DNA of 64,000 nucleotides from Rhipicephalus microplus (taxonomy: Eukaryota > Arthropoda > Arachnida > Ixodida > Ixodidae), in the NCBI RefSeq assembly GCF_043290135.1, contig NC_134704.1, positions 24,408,001 through 24,472,000 of the forward strand. The letters are read 5' to 3'. The notes beneath the pieces are model-generated. The model was not told the origin of the DNA. It made no database searches and saw nothing but the letters and a program-made list of their open reading frames with translations. This document shows positions 13,795 to 25,300 of this stretch, in pieces. Made by a program: the position numbers and the translations under genes. Every line of letters begins with the position of its first letter. Positions within the stretch are counted from its first letter, which is position 1.

Positions 13795-16700
13795 ATCATC
13801 ATCATCAGCCTGTCTACGTCCACTGCAGGACAAAGGCCTCTCCCATGTTCCGCCAGTTAACCCGGTCCTGTGCTTGCTGTTGCCAATTTATACCCGCAAA
13901 CTTCTTAATCTCATCTGCCCACCTAACCTTCTGTCTCCCCCTACCCCGCTTCCCTTCTCTTGGAATCCAGTTGGTGACCCTTAATGACCAGCGGTTATCC
14001 TGTCTACGTGCTACATGCCCGGCCCATGTCCATTTCCTCTTCTTTATTGCAGCTATGATATCCTTAACTCCCGTTTGTCCCCTAATCCACTCTGCTCTCT
14101 TCTTGTCTCTTAAGGTTACACCTACCATTTTTCTTTCCATTGCTCGCTGCGTCGTCCTCAATTTAAGTTGAACCCTCTTTGTGAGTCTCCAGGTTTCTGC
14201 TCCGTAGCTAAGTACCGGCAAGATACAGCTGTTATATACCTTCCTCTTGAGGGACAGTGGCAATCTACTTGTCATAATTTGAGAGTGCCTGCCGAATGTG
14301 CTCCACCCCATTCTTATTCTTCTAGTTACTTCAATCTCGTGGTTAGGCTCTGCGGTTATTACCTGCCCTAAGTAGACATAGTCTTTTACAACTTCAAGTG
14401 CACAATTACCTATCGCAAAGCGCTGCTCCTTTCCGAGGTTGTTGTACATTACTTTCGTTTTCTGCAGATTAATTTTAAGACCCACCTTTCTGCTCTCCTT
14501 GTCTAACTCCGTAATCATGAGTTGCAATTCGTCCCCTGAGTTACTCAGCAATGCAATGTCATCGGCGAAGCGCAGGTTACTGAGGTACTCTCCATTAACT
14601 CTTATCCCTAACTGTTCCCATTCTAGGCTTCTGAAAACGTCCTGTAAGCACGCAGTGAATAGCATTGGGGAGATTGTGTCCCCCTGCCTTACACCCTTCT
14701 TTATTGGTATTCTGTTGCTTCTTTTATGAAGCACTATGGTAGCAGTTGATGCCCTGTAGATTTCTTCCAGAATGTTTATATATATTTCATCTACGCCCTG
14801 ATTCCGCAGTGTCTGCATGACGGCTGATATTTCTACTGAATCAAACGCCTTCTCGTAATCTATGAAGGCTATGTATAGTGGTTGGTTATACTCTGAGCAT
14901 TTCTCTATTACCTGATTGATAGTATGAATGTGGTCAATTGTTGAGTAGCCTGTTCCAAATCCTGCTTGTTCCTTTGGTTGATTGAATTCTAATGTTTTCT
15001 TTACTCTGCTAGCAATTACCTTTGTAAATAGCTTGTATACTACAGACAGCAAGCTGATCGGCCTGTAATTTTTCAAGTCCTTGTCATCTCCTTTCTTATG
15101 TATTAAGATGATGTTAGCGTTCTTCCAAGACTCTGGTACTTTTCCCGTCAGGAGACACCTCGTAAATAGAGTGGCTAGTTTTTCTAACACAATCTGTCCT
15201 CCATCTTTCAGCAGATCTGATGTTACTTGATCCTCAACAGCAGCTTTGCCTCTGTGCATGCTCTCCAAAGCTTTTCTGACTTCTTCCATCATTACCGGTG
15301 GGGTGTCGTCTGGGTTATTGCTAGTTCTTATAGTATTAAGGTCGTGGTTGTCTCGGCTACTGTACAGATCTCTGTAAAACTCCTCCGCTATTTTAACTAT
15401 CCTATCCATATTGGTAGTTAATTTGCCTTCTTTGTCCCTTCGTGCATACATCCGCCTTTTGCCTATCCCAAGTTTCCTCTTCACTGCTTTGACGCTTCCT
15501 CCGTTTTTCAGAGCGTGCTCAATTCTCTCCATGATATACCTTCTTACATCGCATACTTTACGTCTATTAATCAGCTTCGAAAGCTCTGCCAGTTCTATTT
15601 TGTCTGTTGTACTTGACCCTTTCATGATTTGACGCTTCTTAATTAGGTTCTTCGTTTCCTGGGAAAGCTTGCCGGTGTCCTGTCTAGCTACCCTGCCTCC
15701 AACTTCCACTGCACACTCCGTGATGATACTCGTCAGATTATCATTCATTGTATCTACGCTAAGGTTGGTTTCCTCGCTAAGAGCAGAGTACTTGTTCTGC
15801 AGTGACACTCTGAATTCCTGTACTTTCCCTCTCAGTGCTAGCTCATTGATTTGCTTCTTGCGTATCAGTTTCTGTCGTTCCTTCTTCAAGTCTAGGCGGA
15901 TTCGAGCCCGTACCATTCTATGGTCACTGCATCTTACCTTGCCAACCACTTCCACATCCTGCACGACTCCTGGGTGTGCAGTCATTATAAAGTCTATTTC
16001 GTTCTTATTTACGCCATTAGGGCTCCTCCATGTCCACTTACGGTTTTCTCGTTTTCGGTAGAAGGTATTCAAAATACGCAGATTATTGCGTTCTGCGAAT
16101 TCTACTAGTAGCTCTCCTCTGGCGTTTCTAGTGCCGATGCCATAATCTCCTACTGCCTGGTCTCCAGCCTGCTTCTTCCCTACCTTTGCATTAAAGTCGC
16201 CCATTACTATAGTATACTGTGTTTTCACCTTACTCATTGCCGATTCCACGTCTTCATAGAAGCTTTCAACTGAAGCGTCATCATGGCTGGATGTAGGCGC
16301 GTAAGCCTGTACTACCTTCATTTTGTATCTTTTATTCAGTTTAATTACAATGCCTACCACCCTTTCATTAATGCTATAGTAATCCTCTATGTTGCCAGCT
16401 ATGTTTCTGTGAATTAGGAACCCTACTCCCAGTTCTCTTCTGTCTGCCAAGCCCCGATAGCAAATGACGTGCCCATTCTGTAGCACAGTATAGGCCTCAT
16501 CTGTCCTCCTAACCTCACTCAGCCCTATTATATCCCATTTAATGCCTTCTAGCTCCTCGAATAATACAGCTAGACTTCCCTCACTAGATAACGTTCTAAC
16601 GTTAAACGTTGCTAAGTTCAAGTTCCAATGGTGGCCTGTCCGTATCCAGAGATTCCTAGCACCCTCTGCAGCTTTGCAGATCTGACCGCCGCCGTGGTCA

Positions 16701-17393
16701 GTTGCTCCGCAGCTGGTGGGGACTGAGGGCCGTGAGTTAATTGACGAATGCCTACGGGAGGGGGTGGCCAGATACTGCACCAGGGTGGCCAATCCTTCTC
16801 TGGTGAGATCATCGGTGCGTACCGGCTTTAAACCGGTACGATCAGACAGTAGTGGGAATGCTCCATGCCTGTCTTCCTTATTGTTGTTCAGCAGCGTTGG
16901 CGGCCACCCACCACGGAGCCCAACGAGGGGACGCTACAAGGTTACAAATGCTGAAACCTGCAGACGCCAGCCGTACAACGCCACTATAACCCAATGCGCC
17001 TAGACCAAGGTAGGCTATTTGCACAGGGTTAACCCTAGCCGCCAGGAAGTTTGGAAGTAAACGGAAGAGAGTAGAAGACAGGACAGATAAATAGTAAGAG
17101 ATAAAGACGAAGATGTAGGGAGAGAGAGATAGGAAAAGGCGACTGCCGATTCCCCTGGGTGGGTCAGCTCAGGGGTGCCGTCTACGTGAAGCCGGGGCCA
17201 AAGGGGTGTGTTGCCTCTGCCGGGGGGCCTTAACGGTCCAATCACCCAGCGTCGGCTCAACCCCCAGGATCCCCTTTTCCTCGGACACGGCAAAGCCACG
17301 CACGGCTAGGCGTGGGAGGGAGTCGAAACTCCCCCGTTAGCTCGGGTTCGTGGTGTCGCTACACACCAAACGCCTACTTGCGCAGGCGCCCCT
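13795..17393 (-). mobile_element. Near full-length RTE-clade LINE
   Basis: The element spans about 3.6 kb, the usual size for RTE. On the minus strand it begins near GGGGCGCCTGCGCAAGTAGG, has a 600-base leader, one long ORF, a 3' end CTGCAGTGGACGTAGACAGG and a (TGATGA)n tail at 13795-13812. The leader carries a short upstream frame starting at the ATG near 16866, out of frame with the main ORF. I found no target-site duplication. Its 5' end abuts the 3'-deleted RTE copy at 17.4 kb through a 31-bp tandem duplication. Confidence 0.88.
13814..16792 (-). CDS. RTE LINE polyprotein: AP endonuclease plus reverse transcriptase
   Basis: This 992-codon frame has no stops. Domains in order: an AP-like endonuclease (LATFNVRTL about residue 60, LSEVRRT about 95, GDFNAKVG about 196, SDHRMVRARI about 288) that would nick target DNA; a reverse transcriptase (RPISLLSVVYKLF about 575, DYEKAFDS about 643, GVRQGDTISPMLFT about 700, catalytic FADD about 740); and the RTE C-terminal region (YGAETWRL, WTWAGHVARRQDNRW, KVRWADEIKKF). 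No RNase H or gag-like ORF is present, as is usual for RTE. The first codon given is TTG. The frame stays open upstream to about 16900 and I see no in-frame ATG before about residue 155, so the true start is uncertain. Intact motifs suggest recent activity. Confidence 0.9.
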   Translation of the reverse strand: MATLVQYLATPSRRHSSINSRPSVPTSCGATDHGGGQICKAAEGARNLWIRTGHHWNLNLATFNVRTLSSEGSLAVLFEELEGIKWDIIGLSEVRRTDEAYTVLQNGHVICYRGLADRRELGVGFLIHRNIAGNIEDYYSINERVVGIVIKLNKRYKMKVVQAYAPTSSHDDASVESFYEDVESAMSKVKTQYTIVMGDFNAKVGKKQAGDQAVGDYGIGTRNARGELLVEFAERNNLRILNTFYRKRENRKWTWRSPNGVNKNEIDFIMTAHPGVVQDVEVVGKVRCSDHRMVRARIRLDLKKERQKLIRKKQINELALRGKVQEFRVSLQNKYSALSEETNLSVDTMNDNLTSIITECAVEVGGRVARQDTGKLSQETKNLIKKRQIMKGSSTTDKIELAELSKLINRRKVCDVRRYIMERIEHALKNGGSVKAVKRKLGIGKRRMYARRDKEGKLTTNMDRIVKIAEEFYRDLYSSRDNHDLNTIRTSNNPDDTPPVMMEEVRKALESMHRGKAAVEDQVTSDLLKDGGQIVLEKLATLFTRCLLTGKVPESWKNANIILIHKKGDDKDLKNYRPISLLSVVYKLFTKVIASRVKKTLEFNQPKEQAGFGTGYSTIDHIHTINQVIEKCSEYNQPLYIAFIDYEKAFDSVEISAVMQTLRNQGVDEIYINILEEIYRASTATIVLHKRSNRIPIKKGVRQGDTISPMLFTACLQDVFRSLEWEQLGIRVNGEYLSNLRFADDIALLSNSGDELQLMITELDKESRKVGLKINLQKTKVMYNNLGKEQRFAIGNCALEVVKDYVYLGQVITAEPNHEIEVTRRIRMGWSTFGRHSQIMTSRLPLSLKRKVYNSCILPVLSYGAETWRLTKRVQLKLRTTQRAMERKMVGVTLRDKKRAEWIRGQTGVKDIIAAIKKRKWTWAGHVARRQDNRWSLRVTNWIPREGKRGRGRQKVRWADEIKKFAGINWQQQAQDRVNWRNMGEAFVLQWT

Positions 17394-17443
17394 GCGGTTA
17401 TCCTGTCTATGCCCTTAATGACCAGCGGTTATCCTGTCTATGC
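17394..17443. repeat. 31-bp tandem duplication at an RTE/RTE junction
   Basis: GCGGTTATCCTGTCTATGC occurs at 17394-17412 and again at 17425-17443, with CCTTAATGACCA between. The sequence belongs to the 3' part of the RTE ORF and lies exactly where the 5' leader of the neighbouring RTE begins. It marks the repair or template-switch junction that joined the two copies. Confidence 0.85.
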
Positions 17444-18875
17444 ACTATATGCCCGGCCCATGTCCATTTCCTCTTCTTTATTTCAACTATGATATCCTTA
17501 ACCCCCGTTTGTCCCCTAATCCACTCTGCTCTCTTCTTGTCTCTTAAGGTTGCACCTACCATTTTTCTTTCCATTGCTCGCTGCGTCGTCCTCAATTTAA
17601 GCTGAACCCTCTTTGTAAGTCTCCAGGTTTCTGCTCCGTAGCTAAGTACCGGCAAGATACAGCTGTTATATACCTTCCTCTTGAGGGATAGTGGCAATCT
17701 ACCTGTCATAATTTGAGAGTGCTTGCCGAATGTGCTCCACCCCATTCTTATTCTTCTAGTTACTTCAATCTCCTGGTTAGGCTCTGCGGTTATTACCTGC
17801 CCTAAGTAGACATAGTCTTTTACAACTTCAAGTGCACTATTACCTATCTCGAAGCGCTGCTCCTTTCCAAGGTTGTTGTACATTAATTTCGTTTTCTGCA
17901 GATTAATTTTAAGACCCGCCTTTCTGCTCTCCTTGTCTAACTCCGCAATCATGAGTTGTAATTCGTCCCCTGAGTTACTCAGCAATGCAATGTCATCGGC
18001 GAAGCGCAAGTTACTAAGGTATTCTCCATTAACTCTTATCCATAGCTGTTCCCATTCTAGGCTTCTGAAAACATCCTGTAAGCACGCGGTAAATAGCATT
18101 GGGGAGATTGTGTCCCCCTGCCTTACACCTTTCTTGATTGATATTCTGTTGCTTTCTTTATGAAGCACTATGGTAGCAGTTGATCCCCTGTAGATTTCTT
18201 CCAGAATGTTTATATATACTTCATCTACGCCCTGATTCCGCAGTGTCTGCAATGCGGCTGATATTTCTATTGAATCAAACGCCTTCTCGTAACCTATGAA
18301 GGCTATGTATAGTGGTTGGTTATACTCTGAGCATTTCTCTATTACCTGATCGATAGTATGAATGTGGTCAATTGTTGAGTAGCCTGTTCTAAATCCTGCT
18401 TGTTCCTTTGGTTGATTGAATTCTAATGTTTTCTTTACTCTGTTAGCAATTACCTTTGTAAATAGCTTGTATACTACAGAGAGCAAGCTGATCGGCCTAT
18501 AATTCTTCAAGTTCTTGTCATCTCCTTTCTTATGTATTAAGATCATGTTAGCGTTCTTCCAAGACTCTGGTACCCTTCCCGTCGGGAGACACCTCGTAAA
18601 CAGGGTGGCTAGTTTTTCTAACACAATCTGTCCTCCATCTTTCAGCAGGTCTGATGTTACCTGATCCTCACCAGCAGCTGTGCCTGTTTGCATACTCTCT
18701 AAAGCTTTTCTGACTTCTTCTATCATTACTGGTGGGGTGTCATCTGGGTTACTGCTCGTTCTTATAGTATTTAGGTCGTGGTTGTCTCGGCTACTGTACA
18801 GATCTCTGTAAAACTCCTCCGCTATTTTAACTATCCTATCCATATTGGGACAAAGAAGGCAAAATAACTACCAAT
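17394..18875 (-). pseudogene. RTE LINE truncated at both ends, reverse transcriptase part
   Basis: A 478-codon open frame (17407-18843, minus) covers the reverse transcriptase and most of the C-terminal region: RPISLLSVVYKLF, YEKAFDS, GVRQGDTISPMLFT, RFADD and YGAETWRL. It is very similar to the neighbouring 992-codon copy. The endonuclease half is missing, and the frame ends early after QDNRWSL where it meets the other element. At its 5' end, 28 bases (18848-18875) are the element's own next sequence in inverted orientation, like the twin-priming inversions known from L1 insertions. Loss of the 3' end is unusual for a LINE and implies a later rearrangement. Confidence 0.9.
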
Positions 18876-20891
18876 CAGTTTCACAGTCAGCTAAAAGCAA
18901 TTTAGCATTGTTTCCAGGAACAATAAAGCAAAAACCAGTCATAAAGTATCCATTAACTTGGGCAACTTGCTCTACAGTGAACATCTACAGCTGACCTCCT
19001 CCAGGCTTGAAATCCTGACAGCCTTGAAGAAATGCAAATTCATCTCATTAAAGGAACACAAAAGTTGAACAGTAAATCAGGTTCAACTAAAACGTAATTC
19101 TTTGAGAAGTCAATTGTATTCTATTTTGCCAAAGTAGGTTCTTCGTTGAATGATAAAATGACGCACAAAGTTTTTGAATTTTCGGGCTGAAATCTTGGCG
19201 TATTGTAACGTCACGGATTTCAGACTTCTCTTTGATTTCGCCACATAACCTCGACAAAATATCACAATACTTCCATATCCCAGACACTTACTTACAAAAA
19301 AATTCTATCAAAAATTAACTTCATCTGTTAAAAAACGGAAAATAATTACCACTTCATCAGCACGGCGGACTGAGTTTAGATGTCGAAAGAACTCTCTTAT
19401 GAATTTTTTTACCCGTGTCCTGATTATCTGCGGTGTAAGCTTTTTTTGGCATATGGAAACAAGAAATAAACAATCTCTGTCGTAGTTAAATAGACGAGAA
19501 GCTCCTTTATAACACTGACGTCAAACAAAAGCTCATGTGGAAGAAAAAAGAAGACTTAGCCGCGTGTAGCTCAAAGCAAAACCACATAATCCTGCAGACA
19601 AATTCGATTAGAATATATAACTTTTCAGACTGAACAGTATCAGTTATCTATCATCGGCACATCTTTTTATTCATCTAAAGGAACAAAATAGTCGGACCAT
19701 CTCTTCATACAGTGACATTATGAAGGCCACTAAGAGCAGAGAGAGACAATTACGCTAATCCTGTGGTTTGATTTTTTACGCACGATCAGTCAGTGCAGCA
19801 ATAAACATCGAAAAGAGACATTACCATCACGTAACTTGTAACCACGAGTGCCTCACTGCTTTAACTATTAGCCATTTGACGATGATAAAATTTTATTACA
19901 GTGTATAGAAAACTCCAGCGAACACCCACAATCAGTTTAAGAGCCCACAAGAAAATAGGATATAACCATACTGATCGGAACTACCAATTTACCATGTTCA
20001 GGGTGTTGCCGAGACAATTACTTGCAGCTGCGGACCACAATCAGGTCCATAATCTTAACGCCAACCGGCTATGGTGAAAATGAATGTCTAGCATCCATCA
20101 CGTCTATACAAGGATGGCGAACAGGGGCGACAAACTATAAAAGCGCGGCAGCGGACACCAGCTACAAGGTTTTCAAGCCTTCATAGTAGAAGCAAAAAAA
20201 GTATTTCCTTTGCTTCTGCGACGCCAACAGCCGTATATTTAAGCTTTTTTTTATATAGAACCAATTTAATATCTTTTCTTCCTGAACATCTCATTGAGTA
20301 AAAATTATATCATAAACCTAAAAGTTAGACGCGCATTGTATTATCTTTACAAAAGAAACTTGAAACGACATGTTGAGGAACCTTAGGAATTATTTATTGT
20401 TGTATTCCAGTGTCAACTCACACGATATGGCCTAAATTAGCTTTCTTTTACTGTATACACGAACACGTGTCAAGTATTCCTGGTAATGCCTATGACCATT
20501 CTAAAAGATATCGAGTCGTTCGGCCATAAGTACGAAAATAATCACGATGATTAAGAAATACTTGAATAAATGTTTAGGAGCATAGCACGACAACCGGCGC
20601 ACAACATAACGCCAACTTGAAGCCAGACACGCCAACGAAAATGCCACCAAGATGCAACGACACGGCGCTATCGTAAAAAAAGAGCAAATAAATACTGAGG
20701 AAAAATCCCACAGAAGAAGAGAGTATGTCCAAGGAGAAAGCTTCTGACATCGGGAAACTGAACCAGAAAACATTGCTTTGCGCAAGCATCTTGCCTTATA
20801 GCGGGAGACCACATGATTCTGCTTTTTCTTCCGAAAAGATCGTTGACAATGTTATCTTTATAGCTTTTAAGCTACAGCCATAATAAACTTT
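18876..20891. other. Unassigned DNA upstream of the I-type LINE
   Basis: No coding region recognised. It holds one good TATA box near 20136, listed separately. Confidence 0.4.
20136..20143 (+). promoter_or_regulatory. Possible TATA box
   Basis: TATAAAAG lies in a locally GC-rich context (ACTATAAAAGCGCGGCAGCG). No clear initiator (TCAGT) lies about 30 bases downstream, and no convincing first exon follows before the LINE at 20903. It could be a host promoter or chance. Confidence 0.25.
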
Positions 20892-21015
20892 CTGCTACGA
20901 ACGAAGTATTGGACGACGAAGTGATTGCTTAGCAGATCGCAGTTTCAGTAGGTGCTCTCTTTTTTCACCTAATTTTAAGTGAACTTCGCGATTATCACAT
21001 CCGTGTCCGTCGGTG

Positions 21016-22362
21016 ATGGACGTGGACCCCCACGGACGTCCGCCAGTTACGGCGGCGTCGGCGGTGGCTGCATCCAGGAAGCGTACGGGACTCTACAGCG
21101 ACTACGACAGCGAGGGCACTCTTGGTTACTCAATGAGCAGCGAAGAGCCTTCTGACGACGACGATTTTAAGCTGGTGCTGAGCCGTAAAGCGAAGAGGCG
21201 GAACGTCAGAACATCTTCGTCATCGAGTACGTTGAATGACAGAGTGCCAAGGAGACCCGTGACAAACACTATCCTTTTTGTCCCTGAGGTACCGGACGGT
21301 AACATGAAGCGCCTCAACAGGCAATCTGTTTCGGTGATGCTGGAAGGACTCGTGCCAAACGAGATCACAGACATCAGAGTGAACACGCGTAAGAACGTAT
21401 TGGCCATCGACGTTTTGCATGCTGCGGCACTTAATGTACTGCGCAACGTCAACGAGTTGGGGGGAATGAAAGTTCGCTCCTACATTCCTGTGAGCTCTAA
21501 CGTCGTCACTGGAGTCATCTACGATGTGGATACTGCCATTCCCAGCTCCGACTTCGATGTTCTGGTAAAACCGGTAAATGAAGCCAGCGTCATTGCAAAA
21601 GTTGTCCGTTTGGGAAACTCACGCTGCTTGAAGATCATGTTCAAGGGCGACACTCTTCCTTCACACGTAAAGGTGGGCCATTTTCGGCATTCAGTGCGAC
21701 CTTTCATACCGAAGCCCTTACAGTGTTATAAGTGCATGAAGATGGGCCACGTGAGAAGCGTATGCGAAAATAGGACGGTGTGTCCTCGTTGCGCGGAAGC
21801 CCATTCTGTGGATGACTGCGAAGCAACTACCCTCAAATGCTCGAATTGTCATGGGTCACATGAAGCTTCGTCAAAAGAATGCCCCAAAATCCGAAGAGAA
21901 ATAGCGGTATTGAAACAAATGGTCAGAGACAATTCGTCGCATCGAGAGGCTGCCAGGACCGTCCGAAAGAGGCGTCACCGTCGCCGCAGTTCATCAAAGA
22001 ACGCCGCAGACGCTACATCGAAAGCACCACTCCACCACCCTTCTCTTCCACCGCCCTTGCCTCCCAGACCTAAGGCGGCCAGCGCGGTCAACAAAACAAC
22101 GAGCTGCACAGTTGCAGATGAATCAGTTTGGCCTTCATTGCCGAAATCACAGCCACCTGCAAATCCCAAGCGCACATCGACAGTCACATCACTCCAGCCA
22201 GCCGCTGACAAGCTGCCTGAGGAGGACACAGAAGTCATCAGAATGTTCCGAACACTGCTGGATGCCATGCGAAAGCTGTGCAGCAGCCTGAAGTCTCCAC
22301 TCGCTCAGAGTGCACTACAAGTACTGGATGCTCTAAGTCCAGTATTTGCAAGTCTCCAGTAG
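21016..22362 (+). CDS. LINE ORF1, gag-like RNA-binding protein
   Basis: 448 codons from the ATG in GTGATGGACG; the GTG just before it is in frame but an unlikely start. The N-terminus is Ser/Asp rich and basic (KAKRR about residue 60). The middle is a folded region with no motif I recognise. Three Cys/His knuckles follow at about 238-283: CYKCMKMGHVRSVC, CPRCAEAHSVDDC and CSNCHGSHEASSKEC. Next comes an Arg-rich stretch (RKRRHRRR) and a Pro-rich segment. Proteins of this kind coat the LINE RNA and aid strand exchange during target-primed reverse transcription. It ends five bases before the probable ORF2 start, in a different frame. Confidence 0.9.
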   Translation: MDVDPHGRPPVTAASAVAASRKRTGLYSDYDSEGTLGYSMSSEEPSDDDDFKLVLSRKAKRRNVRTSSSSSTLNDRVPRRPVTNTILFVPEVPDGNMKRLNRQSVSVMLEGLVPNEITDIRVNTRKNVLAIDVLHAAALNVLRNVNELGGMKVRSYIPVSSNVVTGVIYDVDTAIPSSDFDVLVKPVNEASVIAKVVRLGNSRCLKIMFKGDTLPSHVKVGHFRHSVRPFIPKPLQCYKCMKMGHVRSVCENRTVCPRCAEAHSVDDCEATTLKCSNCHGSHEASSKECPKIRREIAVLKQMVRDNSSHREAARTVRKRRHRRRSSSKNAADATSKAPLHHPSLPPPLPPRPKAASAVNKTTSCTVADESVWPSLPKSQPPANPKRTSTVTSLQPAADKLPEEDTEVIRMFRTLLDAMRKLCSSLKSPLAQSALQVLDALSPVFASLQ

Positions 22363-22367
22363 CAACC

Positions 22368-25300
22368 ATGGCTCGACCAATTTTCTCCTTCCGCAACGAG
22401 GTCCGACAAGCGTCGATAATGCAGTGGAACGCGAGAGGCCTGAGATCCCGCATCTCTTCGTTCCGTCAGTATATGTTCATGAATCGTATTCCTATGATAG
22501 TTATATGTGAACCAAACGTGCAACAACCTCCTAAACTATCAGGGTATGAATCTTTCGTTTCTTCAACGTGCGAGGAACGCAGCAAGGTGGTTGTTTACAT
22601 TCGCACAGATTTCACTTATGTGCATCATGCAGTTCAACCGCATGATGACAATCAATATGTCTGCTTACGTGTTAAAAAGGAAAAAGTGTCATTCACACTC
22701 ATTGGTGTCTACATATCACCATCCGGACGATTTGAACAAGACCGACTACGAGACATACTGACAACAACTACGGGCCCGTGGGTTATAACTGGAGACTTCA
22801 ACGCACATCACTTAATCTGGGGTAGTTCGACGATCAACGCTAAAGGAAGAAACCTCGTGTCATTCGCTTCCAAGCATGACCTATGTTTCTTAAATGATGG
22901 CAGTCCTACATACCTGCGGGGCCTTACGTACAGCAGTTGCCTCGATTTGACTCTGGTATCCAGAAACTTCCGGTCGCAAGTGCACTGGTTTTCAGACATC
23001 GAAACGCATGGGAGTGACCACATTCCAACTTATATGCGAATAAGGGGTCTTACTAACTCCTTTCCTAAGACCACAATACGAAGAATTGATTGGTTCAAGT
23101 TTCAGCGACTCATGGAAAATACATGCCGTGAAGACCCTGACCAGAACTTGGAGGATGTCATCAAAGAGGCAATGAGGGAAGCTTCCTGTCTCCTCCCGTT
23201 CACCGGCAAGCGTTCATATTTCGACGTTGAACTGGAAAAACTGTGCGCGCTTCGCCGAAGGGCGGAAAGAAGATACAGGCGGACGAAAGCAATATGCGAC
23301 TTGAGGCTGGCACGACGCATACAGAAAAAAGTCCAACGACGTTTAGACAAACTTGCACAGGAACGCTGGAAATCATTCTGCGAATCATTGGATCCCCGAA
23401 AGCCGTTGTCCCGCATCTGGAGCACTATTCGTGGCCTGCGCTCGGCTCCCCAACAAAGACATCCTTTCATGGCTTTAGCCCTACATTCAGGCCACACCCA
23501 ACTTGAAGTGGCAAATGAGTTTTGTACGCGAATCGCCGGTGTGTCCGCCTTGTCTGCTTGCACCATTAGGAGTGTTATCCCTGAACCCCGCATCTACGAA
23601 ATGGACAATCTTTTCACTATAGAAGAACTTGACGCATCTTTGGCGGCTTCCCGACGATCATCTTCACCAGGACCCGATGGCATCACCTACGCCGCTCTAG
23701 TTAACCTTCAACAGGAGGCAAGGGGACAGTTGTTAAGCTATTACAACCACTCATGGCTGGCGGGCAATGTTCCCCAGGATTGGAAGATAAGTAGACTTGT
23801 GCCACTACTCAAAGCAGGAAAGTCACCATTTGATTTGACATCATTTCGCCCTGTTGCCCTCGCAAGTTGCGTAGGAAAAGTCATGGAAAGGATGATACTT
23901 ACACGCCTAGAATGGTACCTTGAGCGGTACAACGTATACCCAAACTGCATGACGGGTTTTCGGCGAGGTAGATCATCTCTTGACAACGTGATTGATCTCA
24001 CAACATTTATCCAGCAACAGAAGAGCCTCAAGCGCATACCACTGGCACTCTTCCTCGACGTCAAAGGGGCTTATGATAACGTAACACATAAAGCCATCCT
24101 AGACTCGTTGGAAGCTGTTGGAATCGGTGGTCGGATGTTCCAATGGATCCAGGATTATTTGACAAGAAGGTCCTTTTTTGTACAAACCTCAGATGGACCT
24201 ACCACCAATTACTATATCTCCCGTGGCGTCCCTCAGGGCGCCGTATTAAGTCCCACTTTATTTAACCTCGTGATGGTAGGACTTCGTGAAATTTTGCCAA
24301 GTACCATCCTCATATCCATATATGCTGACGATATTTGTCTATGGACTTCGGCTGTAACTCGTCTACAAGTACGTGCAAGAGTCCAGCAGGCTGCCACCTT
24401 GACATGCTCATATCTCCGCAAGCAAGGTCTTTCCGTCTCAACGGAGAAATGTGCATTGGTTGCGTTTACCCGCAGAGCTATGACACAATACCCCGTTACC
24501 ATCAATGGACAAAATATTCCATACCAGAAGAACCATCGCTTCCTGGGTGTGATCATTGACCGGGACCTTTCGTGGAGTGCCCACTGCAATTACCTGAAGA
24601 GAAGGCTAACTTCCATTGTCCATATAATGCGGTTCCTCTGCGGAAAATCTTGGGGCGCATCTATAAGGTCAATGATGCAGCTATACAGAGCACTGTTTCT
24701 GGGATTTTTGCGCTACAGCTTGCCGTTACTGGCAAGTACGTGCAAGACGAACATCCGCACTCTCGAAAGTCTACAAGGACAAGCACTACGCGTGTGCTTA
24801 GGATTGCCGCGATGCACCTCAACCTACGGGGCAATTATGATCGCAAGAGAGCATCCAATTCGAACATACATCACCACTGACAATTTGAGAGCCCACATAA
24901 GACACCTCTGCCGAGTTCCTGGTCACCATGTTGCAGTGTTGCCACTTCAAAGACCACACGCGATCTTTTCAAAGATTATTTCTGCCCATAGAGAATGCCT
25001 CCCTTTTGGCTTCACTCCCGCAACAAGACCAGCGTCACCCCCGTGGTGCCTACAACAACCACAGGTGTGCCTCACTATTCCGGGAATAACGAACAAGAGC
25101 CATCATTCAACAGTGGTTCTACGACAGGTGACATTGTCGCTACTCAACGAAAAATACGGCCAGAGGACCCACATTTACACCGATGGATCGGTCTCGGCTG
25201 ACAGCTCCACAGGTGCTGTTGTCATCCCGGCGTACCAGGTCACTATAAAGCTCAAACTGTCGCATAGGACAACATCCACAGCAGCGGAGCTTGCCGCCTT

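Noticed and set aside
22278..22367. Longer ORF2 start of the I-type LINE
   Set aside because: The extra 30 codons overlap ORF1 in another frame. The ATG at 22368 has better context and lies just after the ORF1 stop.
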